Assembly (NCBI GenBank): GCA_039803545.1
Contig: JBDRYS010000001.1
Span: 127,866 to 191,865, forward strand
DNA length: 64,000 bases
Direction: 5' to 3'
Source: a candidate division WOR-3 bacterium
Lineage (GTDB): Bacteria > Hydrothermota > Hydrothermia > UBA1063
Every line of letters begins with the position of its first letter. Position 1 is the first letter of the stretch. The notes under the pieces are model-generated. The model worked only from the letters and a program-made list of their open reading frames with translations. It was not told where the DNA came from and did not search any database. Position numbers and translations under genes: made by a program. Of the stretch, positions 8,545 through 15,996 are shown in pieces.

Positions 8545-10317
8545 TTATTTAGAGTCAATATCTTTTAGCGGATGGAAAAACTCGTAAATCCGTTGTGCAG
8601 TCACCTCGTTGATGTTTGCCTTTTTCAACTCTTCTAAGGATGCTTCTTTAATTTTTTTAATACTGCGAAAATAACTCAGTAGTTTTTCAATGGTTTTGGG
8701 CCCAACCCCCTTTATTTTATAAGGGAACTCTAATAGTCTTTTTGACCTGAGCTTTCTGTGGTATTGGATAGCAAACCGGTGGGCTTCGTCTCTTAAAATC
8801 TTCAAAAGTGTAAATAGGTGGCTTCTCTTGGGAACCATTATCCTCCTTCCGTCTTCAAGATATAGGTCATCGAATCTTTTTGCGAAAGCAGCCATAGGAA
8901 CGTCAATTTTTAGCTCCTCCTTAGCTCTCTTTGCAGCATTCAGCTGAGTTATTCCTCCATCGATTATAATGACATCGGGGAGTGGCTGGTCATCAAGCCG
9001 TCTTTTTACCACTTCATAAATCATTTGTGGGTCATCAATATATTCTCCTTTGATCTTATATTTTCTGTAATTTGATTTAGAAAGGCGGTTCTTCAGAAAA
9101 CAGACAAAGCTTCCCACCCTCTCATCACCAAATAGCTGGGAAATATCACAGGCTTCAACCCTTTCAGGAACCTTTAACATGTGTAAAAGTTCTGAAAGTT
9201 CGATGAGCCCTGGATGGACTTTCTTTGCCCCCTTCTTTTTAGCGATTTCTTCTTCCAGCTCTTTCTTAGCGTTTTCGTAAGCCATTTCTATGAGTTTTCT
9301 CTCTTCATCGGTGGCTGTCCGGATATTTATTTTTAAAGCAGACTTCACTGCATGTATTTCTTCAAAGTCTTTATCAATTACGACGCTATCAGGTGGGTTA
9401 CTTGCCGAGGAATAGTATTGCACAATAAATTCTTTCAGAATTTCCTCTTCTTTGTCATGTTCTAAAACTTCAAGGAAATAGGATTCCCTATCCACCAAGA
9501 TTCCTTCTCTAATTTTAAGAATGCAGGCAATGGCACTCTTACCTAATCGGTAAACCACACATACATCTTTGTTTTCGCCTCCAATTCTGGATACCGCCTG
9601 CTCTTTAGAAAGTTTAGTAATTGCCAGTAATTCGTCCCTATATATCTTTGCTTTCTCGAACTCTAATTTTGCTGCCGCCTCTTTCATTTTTTCTTCAAGT
9701 TCTTTGATAATTTCTGAGGTTTGTCCTTTTAGGAACCTTATTACATTCTGGACCATGTTATTGTAAACTTCTTCATTTACCCTGCCTTCGATACAGGGTG
9801 CCAGGCATTTTCCAATTTGGTAGTCAATGCAGGGTTTTATTTTTCTATTTGAAGGAAGTTTGTATTTACAGGTTCTAATGGGGAAAATTTTTCTTATGGC
9901 GCGGATAGTCCTCCGAACTGATTGGGCATTCACATAAGGACCAAAGATCGTAATGCCCGGCTCCTTTAGATTCCTTGTTAGCGATATGGACGGAAATCTT
10001 TCGTTGGTGATTTTTATAAATGGATATTTTTTATCGTCTTTGAGCCTGATATTATACCTTGGTTTGTGAATTTTTATCAGGTTTGCCTCAAGGAGAAGGG
10101 CTTCTTCTTCAGAATTGGTTATTATGTATTCTAAATCGTTTGCTCTCCTTAGAAGAACGGCGATTCGTGGGTCTTCGGGTGTTGTAAGGTAATTTTTTAA
10201 GCGATTTTTTAGATCTCTTGCTTTCCCTACATAAAGCACTTCTTCTCCCGATTTAAATAAATATACTCCGGGTGAGTGGGGGGCTGATTCTACCTTTTCT
10301 CTCAGCACATTGTTCAT
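8545..10317 (-). CDS. uvrC: excinuclease ABC subunit C
   Basis: A 590-residue UvrC when started at ATG 10317, the normal family length. An in-frame upstream extension to 10443 is not expected to be translated. Order of domains: GIY-YIG nuclease at the N-terminus (GVYLFKSGEEVLYVGKA), a Cys cluster (CIDYQIGKCLAPC), the UVR motif that binds UvrB (about 205-240), the RNase H-like 5' nuclease, and tandem helix-hairpin-helix motifs at the end (IKGVGPKTIEKLL). It makes both incisions in nucleotide excision repair. Upstream bases show TAAAAT seven bases before ATG, compatible with a leaderless transcript, though no clear -35 box is seen. Confidence 0.95.
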   Translation of the reverse strand: MNNVLREKVESAPHSPGVYLFKSGEEVLYVGKARDLKNRLKNYLTTPEDPRIAVLLRRANDLEYIITNSEEEALLLEANLIKIHKPRYNIRLKDDKKYPFIKITNERFPSISLTRNLKEPGITIFGPYVNAQSVRRTIRAIRKIFPIRTCKYKLPSNRKIKPCIDYQIGKCLAPCIEGRVNEEVYNNMVQNVIRFLKGQTSEIIKELEEKMKEAAAKLEFEKAKIYRDELLAITKLSKEQAVSRIGGENKDVCVVYRLGKSAIACILKIREGILVDRESYFLEVLEHDKEEEILKEFIVQYYSSASNPPDSVVIDKDFEEIHAVKSALKINIRTATDEERKLIEMAYENAKKELEEEIAKKKGAKKVHPGLIELSELLHMLKVPERVEACDISQLFGDERVGSFVCFLKNRLSKSNYRKYKIKGEYIDDPQMIYEVVKRRLDDQPLPDVIIIDGGITQLNAAKRAKEELKIDVPMAAFAKRFDDLYLEDGRRIMVPKRSHLFTLLKILRDEAHRFAIQYHRKLRSKRLLEFPYKIKGVGPKTIEKLLSYFRSIKKIKEASLEELKKANINEVTAQRIYEFFHPLKDIDSK

Positions 10318-10402
10318 TATACCTATTTTAAATCCAATTGGCTGGATTTTCTTGATTTTGTATGCATTTTTAGATTCTTTTGATCGACGGTTGTAAAACG
10401 GT

Positions 10403-10430
10403 TTGAAATTTCTGAGGAGTATATTAAAAT
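10403..10430 (+). promoter_or_regulatory. sigma-70-type promoter for the 10438 HD-GYP gene (leaderless)
   Basis: A TTGAAA -35 box at 10403-10408 and TAAAAT -10 box at 10425-10430 are separated by 16 bases. The GTG start at 10438 follows the -10 box by seven bases, so the transcript would begin at or next to the start codon. The nearest AGGAG (about 20 bases upstream of GTG) lies inside the spacer and would not be transcribed. Confidence 0.55.
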
Positions 10431-10437
10431 ATAAACC

Positions 10438-11898
10438 GTGCAAAATAGTGAAAGTGCGAAAGGGCTTATTAGGCTTATTTTACCTTCTCTGAATTTTCAG
10501 GGGTTCGCACAGAAGGTTAAAGATTTCAGCAAGGTTTTGAATCTCAGTGGTTTTGGAGTTTTTGATGATGAGTTCCGTCTCATTTTCTGTTCTGGCATAG
10601 ATAGGGCTTTTTATGAGACCTTTCCCAGAGACTTGATACGCTTACAAGGAGAAGATTACACCTGGAATCTTATTGAGTATTCTGGGATGTTTGGCCTATA
10701 CAAGCATTATAACTTTGAGGATGGGCGTACTTATACAGCATTACTTTTCTTTGTTGAGAAGCCTACTATAATCAATGATTTCCTTGATTATTTCTGTGAA
10801 TCGATAGTTAGGGAAATAATTCTTTACAGAAACATTAAGGGTGAGTTTGAGCAGGCTGTAGGCGAGTTGGAAAGGTTATCTAATCTAAACACGTTCTTTA
10901 TCAGTTCAAAGGTTTTTAGTTCTGAAGAAGGCGAAAGCAAGAGATTTTTATCTACCGTTAGAACCGATTTCCCACTTTATCTTCTAAAGCAGAGAACGGT
11001 TGAACAAATAAAACGGTTTACAGCTTTAAATTATTTTCGCAAAAGTTGTGCTGTATTTGGCAGGGTTAGCTTTTTGGGAGAGAATTATCGTATATTTTAC
11101 CGCACGGTTCATTGCCCTGTTGGCCAACTAATTAAATTTCAATTTGCAAAACAATTTAAAGAAGGACTTGAAAGAGCAAAAAAGGGAAAGATTGAAGGCG
11201 TTAAAGGAATTGCCTTTAAGCGAGAAGGGGAAACCTTTGAAGTTGACTTTTATATAAAACCTTCGCGGGAGTTGCCCGAGGAATGGAGAGAGGTATTTGC
11301 AGTAGGCAGGGACAAAATCACGGAAAATCTCATAAAAACGTTGCAACCTCTTTTGTCTATCGTGAAAAATAAAGACTTACACACATACCTTCATCTAAAG
11401 AATGTTGCGAGGTTATCTGGGATTATTGCTTTTGAGATGGGTCTTGACGAGAACGAAGTATTTTATGTCCAGCTCGCGGGACTTGTCCATGATATCGGAA
11501 AAATAGTCCTTCCCTTAGAGTTAATTACTAAACCTCAACTGTTGAGCGAAGCTGAGATGGAGATGGTTAAGCTTCATGTGAAATATTCCTGCGATATAGT
11601 TAAGGACCTTGACTTTTTACAGAAATCTACGGTTTATATAAAACAGCATCATGAAAGGCTCGATGGTTCAGGGTATCCAGAGGCTTTAAAGGGTGAAGAA
11701 ATTAAACCTGCTTCTCATGCGGTTATATTAGCAGATGTGCTGGATGCAATGTCTTCAGATAGGCCTTATAGGAGGAAGAGGAAGGCTGCAGAGATACAGG
11801 AAGAAATAGAGATCGGAAAGAATGTTAAATACGACCCTCGAGCAGCGGAGATAGCTTTAAAACTTCTTCAAAGGGGTTTAGTAATTTTTCCAAACTGA
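10438..11898 (+). CDS. HD-GYP domain protein with divergent N-terminal sensor region
   Basis: A 486-residue soluble protein. Residues 1-300 match no domain I can name. They are alpha/beta in character and probably sense or bind a partner. Residues 315-480 are HD-GYP, with His319, HD at 351-352, HH at 404-405 and GYP at 412-414 all intact, so cyclic-di-GMP phosphodiesterase activity is expected. GTG 10438 is the start, directly after a -10 box, with no Shine-Dalgarno site. It diverges from uvrC and from the other HD-GYP gene (6649-8529). It is followed at seven bases by a permease gene, so a three-gene operon with the permease and the molybdopterin oxidoreductase is likely. Confidence 0.85.
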   Translation: MQNSESAKGLIRLILPSLNFQGFAQKVKDFSKVLNLSGFGVFDDEFRLIFCSGIDRAFYETFPRDLIRLQGEDYTWNLIEYSGMFGLYKHYNFEDGRTYTALLFFVEKPTIINDFLDYFCESIVREIILYRNIKGEFEQAVGELERLSNLNTFFISSKVFSSEEGESKRFLSTVRTDFPLYLLKQRTVEQIKRFTALNYFRKSCAVFGRVSFLGENYRIFYRTVHCPVGQLIKFQFAKQFKEGLERAKKGKIEGVKGIAFKREGETFEVDFYIKPSRELPEEWREVFAVGRDKITENLIKTLQPLLSIVKNKDLHTYLHLKNVARLSGIIAFEMGLDENEVFYVQLAGLVHDIGKIVLPLELITKPQLLSEAEMEMVKLHVKYSCDIVKDLDFLQKSTVYIKQHHERLDGSGYPEALKGEEIKPASHAVILADVLDAMSSDRPYRRKRKAAEIQEEIEIGKNVKYDPRAAEIALKLLQRGLVIFPN

Positions 11899-11905
11899 TT
11901 TCCCA

Positions 11906-13171
11906 ATGCAAAAGCTGAATTTAATCGTTGGCGTTTTAGTATTCTTGCTTGTAGCGATAAGGCACTTTATCCCTTTTAAAGTGAAATACTGGCATATAAT
12001 GGCTTTTGGTGCTGTGATTTTGATTTTATCAAGCTCCGTTAGTCTTAGCGAGGCCTATAGGTCGATTGATTTCGATGTTATCATTTCCCTTTTTGGCATG
12101 TTTTCCTTGGGTTTTGCCTTGGAGGAGAGCGGTTATCTCGGGCATATTATCTACAAATATTTTAAACGCACCAGAGTTGTAAAAGAGCTTGTTTTACTTT
12201 CTGTTTTTGTCTTTGGATTTGCGTCAGCCCTGTTAATGAATGATACAATAGCGATTGTTGGAGTTCCAGTTATTTTATTGCTTGCAAAAAATTATGGCCT
12301 TGATAAAAAGTTTCTGGTTTTGCTTCTTGCCTTTTCCGTGACAACAGGAAGTGTGTTAAGTCCATTGGGAAACCCTCAAAATCTCTTAATCGGTATGAGC
12401 CCAGTTTTCACTAATCCCTTTGTGGAATTTTTCAAGTTTCTTTTTATCCCTACACTGCTAAATTTATTGATCCTTTTTCTTTTTACCACAACTGTTTTTA
12501 GGGAAGAGTTTCATTCACGACCCCTTTCCCATTCACAGGAACCCATTAGGGATAAGGAGCTTGCGAGGCTTTCTAAGGTTTCGTTATATATGTTCTTTTT
12601 TCTTATCGGCCTCAAGGTCTTGGAGTTTTTTGTGAAATTTAATTTCAAGCTAAAGATTTCTCTAATCCCAATAGTTGCAGCTATTCCTCTTTATCTATTT
12701 TGCAAAAAAAGATGGAAAATTTTGAAAGGTGTTGATTACGAGACCCTTGCCTTTTTTGTGGGAATGTTTATTGTAACGGAAGCTCTTACAAAAGATCCCC
12801 TATTCGCAAATATCACAAAGGGTGGAGGATTGAATCCCGTTAGTGACCTGGCAGTAATTATCAATAGTCTTTTTTTAAGTCAAATAATTTCTAATGTGTC
12901 CCTGACGATTTTTTACCTCAAGCTATTGAAGGTATTCTCTGCACCACAGATTTCTTACATAGTTCTGGCCTTTGCGAGCACAATTGCCGGGAATCTTACG
13001 GTCCTCGGTGCAGCCAGCAACGTTATTATCATCAGTAATGTTGAAAAAAGAACTCATAAACATATTATAAACTTTTTTGAATTCATGAAATTTGGAGTTC
13101 CTTTGACAATTCTTCAGGTGGTTGTTTTCCTTTTGTGCTTGCAATTTTATCGGCTCATTGGGTGGGTTTAA
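11906..13171 (+). CDS. anion permease of the ArsB/NhaD/SLC13 (ion transporter) superfamily
   Basis: A 421-residue integral membrane protein with about ten to eleven hydrophobic segments. The motif LLMNDTIAIVGVPVILLL near residue 115 and GSVLSPLGNPQNLLI near 155 are the re-entrant hairpin signatures of this superfamily (arsenite, citrate, dicarboxylate or sodium/proton transport). A second half-repeat contains the related GNLTVLGAASNVII near residue 365. Substrate cannot be assigned. It sits between an HD-GYP gene and a molybdopterin oxidoreductase gene with gaps of seven and nine bases. An oxyanion substrate linked to the oxidoreductase is an attractive but untested inference. Confidence 0.82.
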   Translation: MQKLNLIVGVLVFLLVAIRHFIPFKVKYWHIMAFGAVILILSSSVSLSEAYRSIDFDVIISLFGMFSLGFALEESGYLGHIIYKYFKRTRVVKELVLLSVFVFGFASALLMNDTIAIVGVPVILLLAKNYGLDKKFLVLLLAFSVTTGSVLSPLGNPQNLLIGMSPVFTNPFVEFFKFLFIPTLLNLLILFLFTTTVFREEFHSRPLSHSQEPIRDKELARLSKVSLYMFFFLIGLKVLEFFVKFNFKLKISLIPIVAAIPLYLFCKKRWKILKGVDYETLAFFVGMFIVTEALTKDPLFANITKGGGLNPVSDLAVIINSLFLSQIISNVSLTIFYLKLLKVFSAPQISYIVLAFASTIAGNLTVLGAASNVIIISNVEKRTHKHIINFFEFMKFGVPLTILQVVVFLLCLQFYRLIGWV

Positions 13172-13180
13172 AATAAGATT

Positions 13181-15103
13181 ATGAAAAGATCAGTCTGTTT
13201 GAGGGATTGCTTTGATACGTGTTTTTTCAAGACGGAGTATGATGGGAAGAGTTTAAGTTTTTTCCCTGAAAAGGACCATCCAATAACTTCGGGATTTCTT
13301 TGCTACAAGGGGATGCACATGGCTGAATGGGCACTCTCCGAAGAACGGCTGAAATATCCTTTGTTTCAACTCAAAAAAGGTTCAGGGGAGTTTCAGAATC
13401 TCTCCTGGGATAGTGCTTTTTTTATCTTTAAGAGTGCGCTTGATGAGGTTATTAAAAAATATGGGGCTGATAAGGTTGTAGTTTTCGAGTTTGCAGGAAC
13501 CAGGGGAATTATTAATCGGTTTTTTCCTTACAGGTTTTTTAACAAGTTAAATGCCACTTTTTTGCGGCACAATGTTTGCGACACTGGTGGCGATGAGGCC
13601 CTTAAGGATGTGTATGGCACTTCTGTCGGATTATCGCCTGAAGATGTGAAGGATTCGGAGTTAATCGTTTACTGGGGAATGAATCCCGTTAAGACTAACC
13701 TTCATGGCTACAATTACTTCAGGCGCAGAAATTTTGAAATATGGGTCGTTGATATAAGAAAGACTGAAACAGCAGTTCCAAACTACTTTGTTCAGATTAA
13801 GCCCGGAGCCGATATATTCCTCTCGTTACTTATAGCCAAAATTCTAATTGAACGGAAATGGTTTGATGAGGAGTTCGTTTTGCAGAATTCTGTTGGATTT
13901 CAGGAATTTAAGAAATATCTTAGTACATTATCCTTTGATTATCTGGCTCAAAGGTGTGGCGTGGGTCTTTCTTTAGCGGAAGATTTTGCAAGAAGATTTT
14001 TTGAAAAGCGCGGCATTATCCACATTGGATACGGATTTCAGCGAAGTTATGAAGGGCCTCTCTCCGTGGCCTTTGTATCTTATCTACCTTTCCTGGTTGG
14101 TAACCTACCCGGTTTTATTTACAACATGGATGTAGGCCTTAATAAAGATTACGTGAAGGGCCTTAATTTGAGAACAAAGGAGCAAAAGTTCATACACCAG
14201 TCTCAGCTTGCCGAGGCTATTGAGAATGATGAGGTAAAGTTTCTCTTTATTTATAACGCAAATCCGCTGGCTACAAACCCAAATGTAAACAGGCTGAGAA
14301 AGGCAATATTGGATAAAGGTGTCTTTGTCGTTACCCATGATCTCTTTTTGACAGATACAGCAATGTTTTCTGATTTAGTCTTTCCTGCAAAAAGCTTTTT
14401 TGAGTACTTCGATATCTCAGATTCCTATTACCATCGGTATGTTGGAATAAACGAAAAGATCTTTGAAGGATGGGGTATGAGCAATTACGAATTGATGAGA
14501 GAAATTGCTCGTTATTATGGGTTCAATGATCCGAGCCTTTTCGAATCCGAAGAAGATATTGCGAACAACGTTTTAAAGACGGCAGGAATGAGCCTTGATG
14601 AATTATCAAAATTTGGCTATATGAGGGTTGACAGGCCGTTCAAAGTAGAAACCCCTTCAGGTAAAGTTGAATTTGTTTCACAGAGAAGAAAACTAAGAGG
14701 AGTACCCGATTTCCCTGAACTTGAAAGACTTATGGTTCCTGAGCCAGAAGATAAAGGTGCCCTTAGGTTGATTTCTGTTACCTATGGTAACACTATTTCC
14801 AGCCAATATCACAATACCTTGCGGATGGATGAGAAGAGGATTTTTATAAGCCCTGGAGATGCCGAAAAAATTGGCATTAAAGAAGGGGATGAAGTCGTTG
14901 TATACAATGAAAGGGGAAAGATCTTTACGACGGTTAACATTGACAGTTCTATACCTGTAGGTTGTGCAATTATGTTCAAGGCCTTCTGGAAAACCATTGC
15001 TGGTTTTACGGTAAATGAGCTCACCAATGATGATGTTGTAAAACAATTTGGCCACCAGGCAGCCTACCATAGCACTTATGTGAAAGTGGAGAAAAGATGG
15101 TGA
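13181..15103 (+). CDS. molybdopterin (bis-MGD) oxidoreductase, catalytic subunit
   Basis: A 640-residue member of the DMSO reductase/formate dehydrogenase superfamily. Cys6, Cys10, Cys14 and Cys41 form the N-terminal [4Fe-4S] motif. The middle holds the MGD-binding domains (for example YWGMNPVKTNLHGYN), and the C-terminus holds the MGD-binding barrel (ISVTYGNTISSQYHNT, ending near HQAAYHSTYV). Cys133 in HNVCDTGG is the best candidate for the protein ligand to Mo or W. No twin-arginine signal is present, so it is probably cytoplasmic. No iron-sulphur or membrane subunit is adjacent, so it belongs to the single-subunit anaerobic dehydrogenase group with unknown substrate. Confidence 0.85.
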   Translation: MKRSVCLRDCFDTCFFKTEYDGKSLSFFPEKDHPITSGFLCYKGMHMAEWALSEERLKYPLFQLKKGSGEFQNLSWDSAFFIFKSALDEVIKKYGADKVVVFEFAGTRGIINRFFPYRFFNKLNATFLRHNVCDTGGDEALKDVYGTSVGLSPEDVKDSELIVYWGMNPVKTNLHGYNYFRRRNFEIWVVDIRKTETAVPNYFVQIKPGADIFLSLLIAKILIERKWFDEEFVLQNSVGFQEFKKYLSTLSFDYLAQRCGVGLSLAEDFARRFFEKRGIIHIGYGFQRSYEGPLSVAFVSYLPFLVGNLPGFIYNMDVGLNKDYVKGLNLRTKEQKFIHQSQLAEAIENDEVKFLFIYNANPLATNPNVNRLRKAILDKGVFVVTHDLFLTDTAMFSDLVFPAKSFFEYFDISDSYYHRYVGINEKIFEGWGMSNYELMREIARYYGFNDPSLFESEEDIANNVLKTAGMSLDELSKFGYMRVDRPFKVETPSGKVEFVSQRRKLRGVPDFPELERLMVPEPEDKGALRLISVTYGNTISSQYHNTLRMDEKRIFISPGDAEKIGIKEGDEVVVYNERGKIFTTVNIDSSIPVGCAIMFKAFWKTIAGFTVNELTNDDVVKQFGHQAAYHSTYVKVEKRW

Positions 15104-15151
15104 GTTAATTCTCTAATTTTCCTTGTTCTGTTATTAGAGGTGCCAAACTCT

Positions 15152-15180
15152 TTGACAAATTTTTCAGGTTACTGTAGATT
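15152..15180 (+). promoter_or_regulatory. promoter upstream of candidate ncRNA
   Basis: TTGACA at 15152-15157 and TAGATT at 15175-15180 are separated by exactly 17 bases. The overlapping TATAAT at 15180-15185 would be 22 bases from the -35 box and is less likely to be the element used. The predicted start point near 15187 coincides with the first base of a long hairpin. Confidence 0.55.
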
Positions 15181-15186
15181 ATAATC

Positions 15187-15350
15187 ACTATCTTAGGTTT
15201 TAGCCTGTGTTTGCGGGCTTGAGTTTAAGATAGGAAGGCAGGATGGGGTTAAAGGATCAGGCCTCTAAGGTACATGGTGTATGCGATAGCCTGAGCTAAT
15301 TTGAAGTCTTACAATTCCTGTGCGGGGCTCCTTCGGAGCCCCGCAAAATT
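15187..15350 (+). ncRNA. candidate structured non-coding RNA, family not recognised
   Basis: The gap 15104-15635 has no convincing gene but contains, in order, a promoter, a long hairpin and a strong terminator. The hairpin has 20-base arms at 15188-15207 and 15214-15233, which pair with one mismatch (counting G-U pairs) around a six-base loop. A second domain has TCAGGC (15257-15262) pairing with GCCTGA (15289-15294), and CAGGA near 15239 can pair with TCCTG before the terminator. I do not recognise 6S, SRP, tmRNA, RNase P or a known riboswitch. The transcript would end at about 15350, upstream of panD, so it could be a free small RNA. Bases 15356-15600 beyond it show nothing definite. Confidence 0.4.
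15322..15350 (+). terminator. intrinsic terminator after candidate ncRNA
   Basis: A perfect 10-bp stem (GCGGGGCTCC with its complement at 15335-15344) closes a TTC loop and is followed by AAAATTTTATT on the plus strand. It would end the RNA started near 15187, or read-through from the molybdopterin oxidoreductase gene. Confidence 0.75.
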
Positions 15351-15600
15351 TTATTAGATACTCCAAATTCAATTGAAGGAATTTAGAAAATCTATGCAAG
15401 CCATAGCTTTTGTAGGTTTTCACCGATGATTAAACTTGGCCAGTTTATGCTCAATCTTTGAGAGTTGACTCTGCCGTAATTTTAACTTCGATTTTGAACC
15501 TTCACTTTGCTGCAAGGTGTATTATATAAAACGATTATTCTCGGTGGAGAAAATGAAACTTGGGCGAGACCGGAAGATAATATTTTTATATGCCGATTCT

Positions 15601-15629
15601 TTGAACATTCACGCAGTCAGTTATAAAAT
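15601..15629 (+). promoter_or_regulatory. leaderless promoter for panD
   Basis: TTGAAC at 15601-15606 and TAAAAT at 15624-15629 have a 17-base spacer. The panD ATG at 15636 is six bases after the -10 box, so transcription should start at about the A of ATG. Confidence 0.6.
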
Positions 15630-15635
15630 TATTCT

Positions 15636-15968
15636 ATGTTCCTGACTGTTCTTAAATCGAAAATTCACCGGATTAAAGTGACGGACAAAAATCTACATTA
15701 TGAGGGGAGCATAACCATTGACGAAGATTTGATGGAAGAGGCAGGCCTTGTCCCCAACGAGAGGGTGGAGGTCTATAATATCAACAATGGGGAAAGGTTC
15801 TCTACCTATGTAATACCAGGTAAAAGGGGTTCTAAGGAATGTGTCCTCAACGGGGCAACGGCAAGAAGAGGTGAGGTTGGTGACCTTTTAATTGTGGTTG
15901 CCTTTGCAATCTTAGAGCCCGCTGAAGCGAAGGCTTTTAAACCTAAAATCGTTTACCTCAATCAATAG
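15636..15968 (+). CDS. panD: aspartate 1-decarboxylase proenzyme
   Basis: A 110-residue PanD, which makes beta-alanine for pantothenate and coenzyme A. The N-terminus FLTVLKSKIHRIKVTD and LHYEGSITID align with the family. Self-cleavage should occur at the Gly-Ser of YEGS (Ser26 in this numbering), giving the pyruvoyl cofactor. YVIPGKRGS and NGATAR are the other conserved blocks. The start agrees exactly with the family, which makes the leaderless promoter upstream meaningful. CoaX, a later step in CoA synthesis, is at 47916-48674. The gene is 28 bases before the Tricorn-like protease gene, which appears to have its own promoter. Confidence 0.95.
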   Translation: MFLTVLKSKIHRIKVTDKNLHYEGSITIDEDLMEEAGLVPNERVEVYNINNGERFSTYVIPGKRGSKECVLNGATARRGEVGDLLIVVAFAILEPAEAKAFKPKIVYLNQ

Positions 15969-15984
15969 TTCGTTTTCCTAACTA

Positions 15985-15990
15985 TATAAT
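15985..15990 (+). promoter_or_regulatory. -10 box directly before the 15997 start codon
   Basis: TATAAT at 15985-15990 is followed by six bases and ATG 15997, with no Shine-Dalgarno site. No clear -35 box is seen 16-18 bases upstream (that stretch is the end of panD), so promoter strength is uncertain. Confidence 0.4.
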
Positions 15991-15996
15991 TTTTCC

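Noticed and set aside
10318-10443. 42-codon N-terminal extension of uvrC
   Set aside because: It runs through the divergent promoter region, has no family similarity, and ATG 10317 gives the normal UvrC start.
15104-15350. Moco riboswitch, 6S RNA or tmRNA
   Set aside because: The molybdoenzyme neighbour suggested a Moco element, but I see none of its conserved loops; no tRNA-like ends and no 6S-type central bubble closed by both ends were found.
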